A stretch of 64,000 bases of DNA, taken from an uncultured Propionibacteriaceae bacterium. GTDB taxonomy: Bacteria > Actinomycetota > Actinomycetes > Propionibacteriales > Propionibacteriaceae. Each line of letters starts with the position of its first letter. Within the stretch, counting starts at the first letter, position 1. A program made the position numbers and the translations under genes. The stretch spans positions 62,001-126,000 of the forward strand of contig CALBCJ010000014.1 of the NCBI GenBank assembly GCA_937926975.1, given 5' to 3'. This document shows, in pieces, positions 30,098 through 38,623 of the stretch. The notes under the pieces were generated by a model. The model ran no database searches, was not told the DNA's origin, and saw nothing but the letters and a program-made list of their open reading frames with translations.

Positions 30098-33000
30098 GTG
30101 TCCGAGCCGCGTGACCGCGGGATCGTGAAGAGCCAGATGATTGAGGCGGTGGCCCGGGAGGGGGCCGGCCGTGACCGAGGTCCGGTGGACGCCTCTCCAG
30201 AACGGGTGGCCGAGTTCGTGGCCCACTACCTCAACCACGTCTTGGCAGCGGACCTGGAGCAGATGGACCCGGCTAGCGTGGCCCAGATTCTCGACTCCCA
30301 CTTCCGGCTCGCCTCGGGCCGCGAGCCCGGCACCGACCTGGTCACGGTCACCACCCCAGGAAGCCAGCAGCCGTGGCACCTGGGAGAGTCGACCCTGCTG
30401 CAGGTGGTCACCGACGACCGGGCTTTCCTGGTCGACTCGACAGCCATGGAGATCACGCGCCAGGGCTGGTCGATCCGACAGGTCTTCCACCCGCAGTACA
30501 TGGCGGTTCGCGGGACCGGCGGGGAGCTGGTCGACCTGGTGCACCGGGCCGCTGAGGTTCCGGGCGCGATCCGCGAGTCCTGGATGAGCTTCGTGATCTA
30601 CCCGCCGCTGGGGGAGAGCGCCGATGACCTGGCTGGTGCTCTCCAGTCGGGTGTTCAGGAGGTGCTGGCCGAGGTTCGGGCAGCAACTGACGACTGGAAG
30701 CCGATGCGGGGGCAGATGACCTCCTGCATCGAGCAGGTCGAGGACAGCGCAGCCCCTGACCAGGAGCGGTACGCCGCGTCGGACCTGCTGTCGTGGCTGC
30801 TGAGCGACAACTTCACCTTCCTCGGCTACCGCGCCTACGACCTGGTCGACGGCCGCTACCAGCCGCAGCCAGGGACCGGGCTCGGGATCCTGCGCGGAGA
30901 CGACGAGCCCGCAGACGCCTTCCAGGCCGTCCCGGCCGACGCAGACCCGACCCTGGTGGCCTTCACCAAGGACAACCGCCGGGCCCGGGTCCACCGCTCC
31001 ACGTGGCTGGACTACGTCGGGGTCCGCGTCCTCGGTGCGAACGGGCAGGTGGTCGGTGAGCGCCGCTTCGTCGGAGTGCTGGCGGCCCAGGCGTACGACG
31101 ACGCGGTCACCCGGATCCCGGCCCTGGCCGCCAAGCTGCGCCGGATCATCGAGCGCTCCGGGTACGACCCAGCCAGCTACGGCGCCAAGGCGATGCTGGC
31201 GGCGGTCAACACGTACCCCCGCAACGAGCTCTTCCAGGCGTCGCCCGACGACCTCTACCCGGTGATTGAGGGAATCGCCGGGCTCGGGGAGCGGCGTCAG
31301 GTTCGCCTCTTCGTGCACCGGGACCCGTGGGGCCGCTACGTCAGCTGCCTGGTCTACCTGCCGCGCGACCGGTACACAACCGATGTCCGGGTCCGGCTGC
31401 AGGACGTCCTGCTGCGGGCCTTCGGCGGGACCGAGGTCGACTACCAGGTTCAGGTGGGGAAGTCGGCCCTGGCCCGGCTCTATGTTGTGGTCCAGCTCCC
31501 TGCCGGTCACCACCCGGAGGTCAACGTACCCGCGCTGGAGCATGAGCTGGCCCAGGCAACCCGGAGCTGGGCCGACCGGTTCACAGAGCTGGTCCACGCC
31601 TGGCCGAGCGAGGACCGCGGGGTGGAGTTCTCCGACGCGTACGTGGAGGAGTTCACCCCCGAGCAGGCTGTCGCGGACCTGGGGCTGCTCAACGGCCTGG
31701 CCCGCGACGCGGTCGCGGTCCGCCTAGCACCGACCAGTGACTCGGACGCCGCCAACCTGCGACTGCGGCTGTACAGCTGGTCGCGGGCCACGCTGCCGCA
31801 GGTCCTGCCGCACCTGGAGCGGCTGGGTGTTGAGGTGATCGACGAGTGGCCGTACGAGCTGCGGCTGCGTGACCAGCAGGCCTGGCTGTACGAGTTCGGG
31901 CTGCGGGCTGAGCGGCCCCTGTCCCAGTGGTCCCAGCAGGACCAGGAGCGGTTCGTGGCGGCGTTCACCGCCTCCCAGTCCGGCCGGATCGAGGTCGGCT
32001 CCCTGAACGCCCTGGTCACGACGGCTGGCCTGGACTGGCGGGAAGTGACCTGGCTGCGGGCGATGCTGCGGTACCTGAGACAGGCTGGGCTGCCGTACTC
32101 GGTCGAGTTCATGGAGGCCGCGATGGTGGCCAACGCCGGCCTCGCCGCTCAGCTGGTGGCGGCCTTCCGGGCCGCTCACGAGCCCGGCTCGCAGACCGGT
32201 GCGACCCAGCAGCGGGCGGCAGCCGAAGAGCTGCTGGTCGAGGTCGAGCAGTCGCTGGACCAGGTCACCAGCCTGGACCATGACCGCATCATCCGGGCCC
32301 TGGTAGCGCTGCAGCGGGCGGTGGTCCGGACCAACGCCTTCGGGGAGCCGGAGGGCGGGGCGCTGGCCTTCAAGCTGCTGCCTCGAGAGCTGGACCTGCT
32401 GCCCCAGCCGCGGCCCGAGTTCGAGATCTGGGTCTCCTGCCCGCGGGTCGAGGGAGTTCACCTGCGGTTCGGGAAGGTGGCCCGCGGCGGCCTGCGCTGG
32501 TCGGACCGCTCCGAGGACTTCCGGACCGAGGTGCTGGGCCTGGCCAAGGCCCAGATGGTGAAGAACACGGTGATCGTCCCGGTAGGCGCCAAGGGCGGCT
32601 TCGTACCGCGGCACCTTCCTGACCCGGCCCAGGACCGGGGCGCCTGGCTGGAGGAGGGCAAGGCCTCCTACCGGGTCTTCATCACCTCGCTGCTGTCGCT
32701 GACTGACTCGATCGGTGCCGACGGCCAGGTGATACCCCCGGCCGGCGTGGTCCGCCACGACCCGGACGACCCGTACCTGGTGGTGGCCGCCGACAAGGGC
32801 ACCGCGACCTTCTCTGACCTGGCCAACGAGGTCTCGCTGCGGCGCGGCTTCTGGCTGGGTGACGCCTTCGCCTCCGGTGGCTCAAAGGGCTACGACCACA
32901 AGGCGATGGGGATCACGGCCCGGGGGGCCTGGGAGTCGGTCAAGCGGCACTTCTTTGAGATGGGCACCGACTGCCAGAACGAGGACTTCACCTGTGTCGG

Positions 33001-34879
33001 GATCGGCGACATGGCAGGCGACGTCTTCGGCAACGGGATGCTGCGCTCGCGGCACACCCGGCTGCTGGCGGCCTTCGACCACCGGCACATCTTCATCGAC
33101 CCCGACCCTGACCCCGAGGCGAGCTTCGACGAGCGGCAGCGGCTGGCCAGCCTGCCGCGGTCCTCCTGGGCGGACTACAACCCGGAGCTGATCACGGCCG
33201 GTGGTGGGGTCTACCCGCGGACGGCGAAGTCGGTCCCGGTGACCGAGGAGGCCCGGCGGGCTCTCGGGCTGGACCCCGAGGTGGGGACCATGACCCCCAC
33301 CGAGTACATCCACGCCATCCTCCAGGCGCCCGTCGACCTGCTCTGGAACGGCGGCATCGGGACGTACGTCAAGGGCAGCTCCGAGAGCCATGCCGACGTC
33401 GGTGACCGGGCCAACGACGCCATCCGCGTGAACGGCAGCCAGGTCCGGGCCCGCTGCGCCGGCGAGGGCGGCAACCTCGGCTGGACCCAGGCCGGCCGGA
33501 TCGAGTACGCCCGCGCCGGCGGCCGGCTGAACACCGACTTCATCGACAACTCCGCCGGAGTGGACACCTCCGACCATGAGGTCAACATCAAGATCCTGCT
33601 GGCCTCGCTGGTCGCCAGGGGTGAGATCACCGAGGCGGAGCGGGACGAGCTGCTGCCTCAGATGAGTGACGAGGTGGCTGCGCTGGTGCTGGCCCACAAC
33701 ACCGACCAGAACCAGGCACTGGCGATGGCAGCGCACAGGGCGAACCGGTTCACCGCGATCCACGAGGACTGGATGCGGGTCCTGGAGAGCGACGGCTACC
33801 TCGACCGCGAGATCGAGCAGATGCCGACCAGCGCCGAGGTGCGGCGCCGGATCAAGGCCGACGAGAGCCTGGTCGGGCCGGAGCTGGCGACACTGATGGC
33901 CTGGACCAAGATCTGGCTGGCCGACATCGTGCTGGCCAGTGACCTGCCCGATGACCCGTACTTGGCCGACCGGCTGGTGCAGTACTTCCCAGCCCAGCTG
34001 CGCAACCGCTTCCGGGAGGCTTTGCCGGGCCACCGGCTCGGTCGGGAGATCATCACCACAGTGGCGGTGAACCGGTTCGTCAACAGCCAGGGGATCACCG
34101 CCTTCCACCGGCTGTCGTCGGACACGGGGGCAGCGGCGGCGGACGTGATCCGGGCTCAGCTGGCCGCCCGGGCCATGTTCCGGGTGGGGCCGCTGGAGGT
34201 CCAGCTCGGGCGGCTGGCGCTGCCGGCGCAGCGACTGACCGACCTGCGGATCGAGCTGCGTCACATGGTGGACCGAGGCACCCGCTGGGCGCTGCAGACC
34301 CAGTCTCGCCCGCTGGCTGTGCAGGCGATCGTGGACCAGTACGCCGAGCCGATCCAGCAGGTCGTGGCCCACCTGGCCGAGGTGCTCACTCCCGAGGGAC
34401 GCCACCTGTACGAGGAGGTCCGGACCGGGCTGGAGGCCGAAGGCGTACCTGCGGAGATCGCCCGGGCCGTGGCCGGGGCGCCGTTCACTCCGCTGGCCCC
34501 CACGATCGCCAGCATTGCGGCCAGCCGGGGCCGGGAGCTGCTCGAGGTCGCAGCCGACTTCTTCGGGATCCGGGAGCAGCTGGGGCTGTACCGGTTCTTC
34601 GACCTCGCAGAGAACCTGAAACGGGTCGACCGGTGGTCGCTGATGGCGCAGGCCGCGGTCCGAGACGAGCTGCTCGATGTCCAGGCACAGCTGGCGGACG
34701 AGGTCGTGGTGGCTGCCGAGCCGGGCAGCAGCGCCGAGCAGGCCGTCGCGCGCTTCATCGAGACCCGCGCCGAGGCAGCCCGGGTGGCCGGTCTGCTCGA
34801 CGAGCTGGCCGCCGGGGAGCCGGACCTGGGTCGGCTGTCGGTCGCGGTCCGGATGCTGCGCTCGCTGCTGGTCGGCTGA
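30098..34879 (+). CDS. gdh: NAD-specific glutamate dehydrogenase, large (GDH-180 class)
   Basis: Oxidatively deaminates glutamate to 2-oxoglutarate with NAD. 1593 residues, typical of the 180-kDa class (Rv2476c). N-terminal ACT-like regulatory regions cover roughly the first 700 residues; the catalytic part includes VARGGLRWSDRSEDFRTEVL, the lysine region KGGFVPRHLPDP and GDMAGDVFGNGMLRS. GTG 30098 follows CGAGGAGAAGCC; TAGTCT at 30041-30046 is a likely -10. In mycobacteria this enzyme is inhibited by the FHA protein GarA; garA is not in the window. Confidence 0.97.
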   Translation: MSEPRDRGIVKSQMIEAVAREGAGRDRGPVDASPERVAEFVAHYLNHVLAADLEQMDPASVAQILDSHFRLASGREPGTDLVTVTTPGSQQPWHLGESTLLQVVTDDRAFLVDSTAMEITRQGWSIRQVFHPQYMAVRGTGGELVDLVHRAAEVPGAIRESWMSFVIYPPLGESADDLAGALQSGVQEVLAEVRAATDDWKPMRGQMTSCIEQVEDSAAPDQERYAASDLLSWLLSDNFTFLGYRAYDLVDGRYQPQPGTGLGILRGDDEPADAFQAVPADADPTLVAFTKDNRRARVHRSTWLDYVGVRVLGANGQVVGERRFVGVLAAQAYDDAVTRIPALAAKLRRIIERSGYDPASYGAKAMLAAVNTYPRNELFQASPDDLYPVIEGIAGLGERRQVRLFVHRDPWGRYVSCLVYLPRDRYTTDVRVRLQDVLLRAFGGTEVDYQVQVGKSALARLYVVVQLPAGHHPEVNVPALEHELAQATRSWADRFTELVHAWPSEDRGVEFSDAYVEEFTPEQAVADLGLLNGLARDAVAVRLAPTSDSDAANLRLRLYSWSRATLPQVLPHLERLGVEVIDEWPYELRLRDQQAWLYEFGLRAERPLSQWSQQDQERFVAAFTASQSGRIEVGSLNALVTTAGLDWREVTWLRAMLRYLRQAGLPYSVEFMEAAMVANAGLAAQLVAAFRAAHEPGSQTGATQQRAAAEELLVEVEQSLDQVTSLDHDRIIRALVALQRAVVRTNAFGEPEGGALAFKLLPRELDLLPQPRPEFEIWVSCPRVEGVHLRFGKVARGGLRWSDRSEDFRTEVLGLAKAQMVKNTVIVPVGAKGGFVPRHLPDPAQDRGAWLEEGKASYRVFITSLLSLTDSIGADGQVIPPAGVVRHDPDDPYLVVAADKGTATFSDLANEVSLRRGFWLGDAFASGGSKGYDHKAMGITARGAWESVKRHFFEMGTDCQNEDFTCVGIGDMAGDVFGNGMLRSRHTRLLAAFDHRHIFIDPDPDPEASFDERQRLASLPRSSWADYNPELITAGGGVYPRTAKSVPVTEEARRALGLDPEVGTMTPTEYIHAILQAPVDLLWNGGIGTYVKGSSESHADVGDRANDAIRVNGSQVRARCAGEGGNLGWTQAGRIEYARAGGRLNTDFIDNSAGVDTSDHEVNIKILLASLVARGEITEAERDELLPQMSDEVAALVLAHNTDQNQALAMAAHRANRFTAIHEDWMRVLESDGYLDREIEQMPTSAEVRRRIKADESLVGPELATLMAWTKIWLADIVLASDLPDDPYLADRLVQYFPAQLRNRFREALPGHRLGREIITTVAVNRFVNSQGITAFHRLSSDTGAAAADVIRAQLAARAMFRVGPLEVQLGRLALPAQRLTDLRIELRHMVDRGTRWALQTQSRPLAVQAIVDQYAEPIQQVVAHLAEVLTPEGRHLYEEVRTGLEAEGVPAEIARAVAGAPFTPLAPTIASIAASRGRELLEVAADFFGIREQLGLYRFFDLAENLKRVDRWSLMAQAAVRDELLDVQAQLADEVVVAAEPGSSAEQAVARFIETRAEAARVAGLLDELAAGEPDLGRLSVAVRMLRSLLVG

Positions 34880-34912
34880 GGGTGCGGGGTCGCTGGCTGG
34901 CAGAATGCCGGC

Positions 34913-35767
34913 ATGCGGATCGACCCCCACGTGCACTCATCTGTCTCCGACGGCACTGACTCGCCGACCCGGCTGGTCGCGGCCGCCCACGAGGCAGGCC
35001 TCGACGTGGTCGGTCTGTGTGACCACGACACCTTCGACGGTCTGGCTGAGGCCATCACCGCGGGTCGGCAGGCTGGCCTGGAGGTGCTCAGCGGGGTCGA
35101 GCTGTCCACGACCTTCGCCGACACCTCGGTCCACCTGCTGGGGTACGGCTGCGACCCGTACGACTCCGCACTGGCTGCGGAGATGGTGAAGCTGCGGCAG
35201 AGCCGGACCGAGCGGCTGGCCAGGTACCTGGAGAAGCTGGCGGCGCTGGGGATGCCGCTGACCGAGGACGAGGTCCGCGAGCAGGTGGGCCGGTCCCCGT
35301 CCCTCGGGCGCCCCCACATTGCCGACGCCATGGTGGCTAGGGGCTATGTCAAGGACCGGGCCGAGGCGTTCGGGCTGTACCTGTACGCCGGCGGGCCGGC
35401 GTACGTCAAGCGGTACTCCACGGACCTGGTAGAAGCGATCGGCCTGGTCCGCCAGGCCAAGGGAGTCTCGGTGCTGGCCCACCCGTGGGGGCGCAACGGG
35501 CGGGAGGTGTTCACCCCAGAGGTGCTGGAGTCGCTGGCAGCGCAGGGGCTGGACGGGATCGAGGTCGACCACACCGACCACGACCCCCATGACCGGGAGC
35601 AGCTGGGTGAGGTCGCCGACCGGGCCGGACTGATCCGCACCGGCAGCAGCGACTACCACGGGGCCGGCAAGCCGGCGAACCCGCTGGGGATCCACACCAC
35701 CCGGGGCAGCTCGTACCAGGAGATCCTGCGTCGCATCAAGGAGCGGGGAGGCGTGCTGCCGGGATGA
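34913..35767 (+). CDS. PHP-domain phosphoesterase
   Basis: 284 residues of the PHP family, likely a 3',5'-nucleoside bisphosphate phosphatase or 5'-3' exoribonuclease of the RNase AM/YciV type. Metal ligands appear in HVHSSVSDGTDSP, CDHDTFDG, the glutamate in GVELS, AHPWG and the terminal TGSSDYHG. CAGAAT ends six bases before ATG 34913, so the mRNA is probably leaderless although gdh lies only 33 bases upstream. Confidence 0.92.
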   Translation: MRIDPHVHSSVSDGTDSPTRLVAAAHEAGLDVVGLCDHDTFDGLAEAITAGRQAGLEVLSGVELSTTFADTSVHLLGYGCDPYDSALAAEMVKLRQSRTERLARYLEKLAALGMPLTEDEVREQVGRSPSLGRPHIADAMVARGYVKDRAEAFGLYLYAGGPAYVKRYSTDLVEAIGLVRQAKGVSVLAHPWGRNGREVFTPEVLESLAAQGLDGIEVDHTDHDPHDREQLGEVADRAGLIRTGSSDYHGAGKPANPLGIHTTRGSSYQEILRRIKERGGVLPG

Positions 35768-35772
35768 TCTGG

Positions 35773-35778
35773 TAGCCT
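35773..35778 (+). promoter_or_regulatory. -10 element of the trpS leader
   Basis: TAGCCT, ending seven bases before GTG 35786. It implies that the trpS transcript starts at the first codon of the leader peptide. Confidence 0.7.
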
Positions 35779-35785
35779 GCCGGGC

Positions 35786-35821
35786 GTGCGTCGACCTGGA
35801 GCCTGGTGGCCGTCCTTCTGA
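35786..35821 (+). CDS. trpS leader peptide with tandem Trp codons
   Basis: An 11-codon frame, GTG 35786 to TGA 35821, encoding MRRPGAWWPSF with two adjacent TGG codons at 35804-35809. It is positioned immediately after a -10 element and just before a set of mutually exclusive hairpins. Stalling at the Trp codons when charged tRNA-Trp is scarce would favour the antiterminator, raising trpS expression. This is the classical trp attenuation design applied to the tRNA synthetase gene. Confidence 0.82.
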   Translation: MRRPGAWWPSF

Positions 35822-35861
35822 CGGCGCTTCACGACGCTTGCCCTGAGTATCAGCGACCGTC
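35809..35861 (+). promoter_or_regulatory. trpS attenuator: pause and antiterminator hairpins
   Basis: Segment 1 GCCGTC (35809-35814) pairs with segment 2 GACGGC (35820-35825), loop of five bases spanning the leader stop codon. Segment 2 (35820-35827) can instead pair with segment 3 (35853-35861; GACGG with CCGTC and CGC with GCG, one bulged A). Segment 3 is also the 5' arm of the terminator, so 2:3 pairing and termination exclude each other. Segment 1 begins at the second Trp codon, so a ribosome stalled there would block 1:2 pairing. Confidence 0.75.
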
Positions 35862-35880
35862 CCGCGGGCCGGTCGCTGTT
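35851..35880 (+). terminator. Attenuator terminator upstream of trpS
   Basis: Nine-base-pair stem CAGCGACCG (35851-35859) with CGGTCGCTG (35870-35878), ten-base loop that can extend the stem (CC/GG inside), followed by TTG. It ends 30 bases before the trpS start. Confidence 0.8.
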
Positions 35881-35909
35881 GCATGTCGACCCGCGGGGGA
35901 GAGGACACC

Positions 35910-37013
35910 ATGACCGCGCACGACATCGGCGAGGAGCTGGCGCAGAGTACCTCCGAGGCCTCCCTGGCCCGCTCAGTGCGGCGCAGCGAGCAGATCAAGG
36001 CCGAGATCGCCCAGGACCCGTCCCGGTTCCGGGTGCTCACCGGCGACCGGCCCACCGGGAACCTGCACATCGGGCACTACCTGGGCTCGCTGGCGAACCG
36101 GGTCCAGATCCAGAACCAGGGCGTCGAGACCTTCGTGGTGGTCGCTGACTACCAGGTGATCACCGACCGGGACGGGGTCGGCGCGATCCGGGAGCGGGTC
36201 TTCTCCCTGCTGGCTGACTACCTGGCGGTCGGGCTGGACCGGAGCACGATCTTCACCCACTCGGCGGTCCCGGCGCTGAACCAGCTGATGCTGCCGTTCC
36301 TGTCGCTGGTCACCGACGCCGAGCTGCGGCGCAACCCGACCGTGAAGGCGGAGCTGGAGCAGACCGGGGACCGGCCGATGTCGGGACTGCTGCTCACGTA
36401 CCCGGTCCACCAGGCGGCCGACATCCTCTTCTGCAAGGCGAACCTGGTCCCGGTCGGCAAGGACCAGCTGCCGCACCTGGAGCAGGCCCGGGTCGTGGCG
36501 CGCCGCTTTGACGAGCGGTACGGGCGAGCCGACCCGAGCCGACCGGTCTTCCCGGCGGCGGAGGCCCTGCTGGCAGACCGTGCGGTCAGCATTCTGGGCA
36601 TGGACGGCGCCAAGATGAGCAAGTCCCGCGGCAACACGATCGAGCTGCAGATGACCGCCGACCAGACCGCGAGGCTGATCAAGAAGGCGGTCACCGACTC
36701 CGACCGGCACATCACGTACGACCCGGTGAACCGGCCCGAGGTGTCGAACCTGGTCACGATCGCGGCCCTGCTGCTGCAGCGGGACCCGGTCGAGGTGGCC
36801 GACGAGCTGGGCGACGCTGGCGGTGGCGGGCTGAAGAAGCTGGTCACCGAGGTGGTCAACGAGCACCTGGCGCCGGTCCGGGCCCGTCGGGCCGAGCTGG
36901 CAGCCGACCCCGGCTACCTGCAGCAGGTGCTGGCGGCCGGCAACCAGAGGGCCAACGAGATCGCCGACGCGACCCTGGCGGAGGTTCGCCAGGCGATGCA
37001 GATGGCCTACTGA
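35910..37013 (+). CDS. trpS: Tryptophanyl-tRNA synthetase
   Basis: Charges tRNA-Trp. 367 residues, class I synthetase with HIGH at 53-56 (GNLHIGHYLG) and KMSKS at 235-239, plus the Trp-site block DYQVITDR. ATG 35910 is chosen because GGGGGAGAGG lies upstream; an in-frame ATG at 35883 would place the start inside the attenuator tail and has no Shine-Dalgarno. The N-terminal 35 residues precede the Rossmann core and are longer than in the shortest TrpS. Expression is probably controlled by the leader attenuator described separately. Confidence 0.97.
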   Translation: MTAHDIGEELAQSTSEASLARSVRRSEQIKAEIAQDPSRFRVLTGDRPTGNLHIGHYLGSLANRVQIQNQGVETFVVVADYQVITDRDGVGAIRERVFSLLADYLAVGLDRSTIFTHSAVPALNQLMLPFLSLVTDAELRRNPTVKAELEQTGDRPMSGLLLTYPVHQAADILFCKANLVPVGKDQLPHLEQARVVARRFDERYGRADPSRPVFPAAEALLADRAVSILGMDGAKMSKSRGNTIELQMTADQTARLIKKAVTDSDRHITYDPVNRPEVSNLVTIAALLLQRDPVEVADELGDAGGGGLKKLVTEVVNEHLAPVRARRAELAADPGYLQQVLAAGNQRANEIADATLAEVRQAMQMAY

Positions 37014-37024
37014 CCGGGGTGCTC

Positions 37025-37039
37025 GCCGGGCTTCCCGGC
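37025..37039. terminator. Short hairpin between trpS and the convergent hydrolase
   Basis: GCCGGG (37025-37030) and CCCGGC (37034-37039), loop CTT, in the 25-base gap between convergent stops. It could serve both genes; the stem is short and there is no T-tract. Confidence 0.5.
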
Positions 37040-37881
37040 TACCGGTGGGACTCGGCGGCGGCCACGTTGGCCAGGAGCACCTGGACGGTGGCGTCGACGT
37101 TCTCGAGCATCGGCAGGTGAGTGGCCTCGGGGACCGAGACCGGCTCGGTGCCCAGCCGCCGGGCCATCTCGTTCTGGGTGCGCTGGTTCCAGGTGCCGTC
37201 GTTGGCTCCGTACAGCACGAAGCACGGCACCTGGGTGGCGGCGACCTCGTCGACCCGGTCCTCGGCGCCGAGCAGGTCATCAATGTTGCGCAGCGCCGCC
37301 GCGTGGTCCCCGGCGATGAACCGGTCCCGCAGGAAAGCCTGCATCGCAGGGTGCATGTCGACGTTCTCGTACGCGGTCTTCGCGTCCCAGGCCTCAGCCA
37401 GGGACTTGCCCTCGAGCTCGGTGCGGAAGCGGGTGACCCGGTCGATGGTGATGGGGACCAGGTCCGGCTCGGCGGTCAGACCGGCCGGTCCCGAGCACAT
37501 CAGGGTGAGCGAGGCGAAGACCCCGGGGTCCTGGATCACGGCCCGCTGGGCCGCCAGGCCGCCGAACGAGTGGGCCACCAGGTGCACCCGGTCGGCGAGG
37601 CTGTGGGCGACCGCAGCCACGTCGGCGGCTAGCGCGTCCAGGTCGAACGGGCCGGGGGAGGTCGACTGGTGGTTGCCGCGCAGGTCCATCGCGTACGCCG
37701 CCAGCCCGTGCTGGCGCAGCTCGGGCAGCACGAAGAGGTAGTCCTCCTTGGCCCCGGTGAACCCGTGCACGAACAGGACCACTGCCCCCGGCTCGTCGGG
37801 AACCGCGCTGAGAAGCGCCAGCTCGGTGCCGTCAGGGCGGCTCACGGTGCTGGTGGTGAGCCCGTCGAAGAGGTCGAACAC
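37039..37881 (-). CDS. Alpha/beta-hydrolase
   Basis: 280 residues with the alpha/beta-hydrolase features: oxyanion region VHGFTGAKED, nucleophile elbow AHSFGG (Ser), an acidic residue in YGANDGTW and a C-terminal His in EATHLPML. Similar proteins include lysophospholipases and esterases; substrate unknown. TAGCCT on the minus strand (37889-37894) ends seven bases before GTG 37881, so I take this start; GTG 37887 would begin only one base after the hexamer. Convergent with trpS. Confidence 0.87.
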   Translation of the reverse strand: MFDLFDGLTTSTVSRPDGTELALLSAVPDEPGAVVLFVHGFTGAKEDYLFVLPELRQHGLAAYAMDLRGNHQSTSPGPFDLDALAADVAAVAHSLADRVHLVAHSFGGLAAQRAVIQDPGVFASLTLMCSGPAGLTAEPDLVPITIDRVTRFRTELEGKSLAEAWDAKTAYENVDMHPAMQAFLRDRFIAGDHAAALRNIDDLLGAEDRVDEVAATQVPCFVLYGANDGTWNQRTQNEMARRLGTEPVSVPEATHLPMLENVDATVQVLLANVAAAESHR

Positions 37882-37891
37882 GGCCACCAGG

Positions 37892-38146
37892 CTAGCGCCG
37901 GCGCCGCCGGTGACCCATGAGGATGGCGCGGTTGCCGCGGTGGCTGAGGACTGACCAGACGCTGCAGGAGGACAGCAGAGAGCCCAGCGAGGCGAACGAG
38001 CCGACCGACCCGATCGAGCAGCACGACCCGACCGAGCCGATCGACAGGACCGACCCGATCGACCCGACCGACAGCACCGAGCCCTGAGACAGCACCGACA
38101 GCAGCGAGTCCCGCGATCTCCAGCTCTTCGCCGCGGCCTTGCTCAT
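37892..38146 (-). CDS. Small SxGSxGS-repeat protein
   Basis: 84 residues. Residues 14-70 are made almost only of Ser, Gly, Val, Ile and Leu in overlapping five-residue units such as SVGSI, GSVLS and SIGSV, with two Cys in the middle, followed by a basic tail (GHRRRRR). The hydrophobic/Ser/Gly period of five suggests a small parallel beta-helix, like pentapeptide-repeat proteins. Codon third positions remain G/C-rich in this frame, which supports coding. CATGAT lies six bases before the ATG. I recall similar small hypothetical proteins in actinobacteria but know no function. The head-to-tail gap to the hydrolase start is only ten bases. Confidence 0.6.
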   Translation of the reverse strand: MSKAAAKSWRSRDSLLSVLSQGSVLSVGSIGSVLSIGSVGSCCSIGSVGSFASLGSLLSSCSVWSVLSHRGNRAILMGHRRRRR

Positions 38147-38194
38147 GGCCCGATCATGGCACAGGCCCCGTTACAGCACGGCGGCGAGGGGCCG

Positions 38195-38608
38195 TCAGCC
38201 GAAGGCCTCTGGGTGCAGGGTGTCGAGCAGGGCGGCGGCGTAGCTGGACTCCGGGTCCGCGGCCCGGGACCGGTGCAGCCGGTCAGCGCGCTGGTACGTG
38301 ACGACCCACTCCTGGTCCTGGTGCTCCAGCGCCACGAAGGCGGCGCCCAGGGCGCGGCGGAGCTGGTCCTCGCGGGGCAGCCAGAGGGCCACCGAGGCCG
38401 GGATCCAGTCCAGGGCCCACTCGGTGGTGCCGTTGAACATGACGATCGGCTGGCCGTGCTGCTGGCGGACCTCGATCGTCATCTCCGCGATCCAGAAGAC
38501 CTCGTCGTCCAGGTCTCGGCCCGGGACCGCGAAGCAGTCACCGGGAGCCGGGGCCCACGCCAGGCCGGCGTCGCGGAGCGCGGTGGCGAGGCTGATCGAG
38601 ATCACCAC
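38195..38608 (-). CDS. Conserved hypothetical protein
   Basis: 137 residues, soluble, no signal peptide. Pattern: ATALRDAGLAWAPAPGDCF near the start, then DEVFWIAEMTIEV, FNGTTEWALDWIP and WLPREDQLRRALG. Actinobacterial relatives are sometimes labelled pilus assembly protein CpaE, but there is no ATPase motif here and that name is not supported. Start GTG 38608 (GTG 38605 is equally possible). Same strand as the response regulator 15 bases upstream of it, so probably cotranscribed. Confidence 0.72.
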   Translation of the reverse strand: MVISISLATALRDAGLAWAPAPGDCFAVPGRDLDDEVFWIAEMTIEVRQQHGQPIVMFNGTTEWALDWIPASVALWLPREDQLRRALGAAFVALEHQDQEWVVTYQRADRLHRSRAADPESSYAAALLDTLHPEAFG

Positions 38609-38623
38609 CCCATGATGCCTGGC

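Noticed and set aside
32882..34936. 684-codon minus-strand frame opposite gdh
   Set aside because: Antisense frame without recognisable domains; gdh motifs are intact on the plus strand.
35883..35909. Alternative trpS start at ATG 35883
   Set aside because: No Shine-Dalgarno sequence, and it lies against the terminator tail; ATG 35910 has GGGGGAGAGG.
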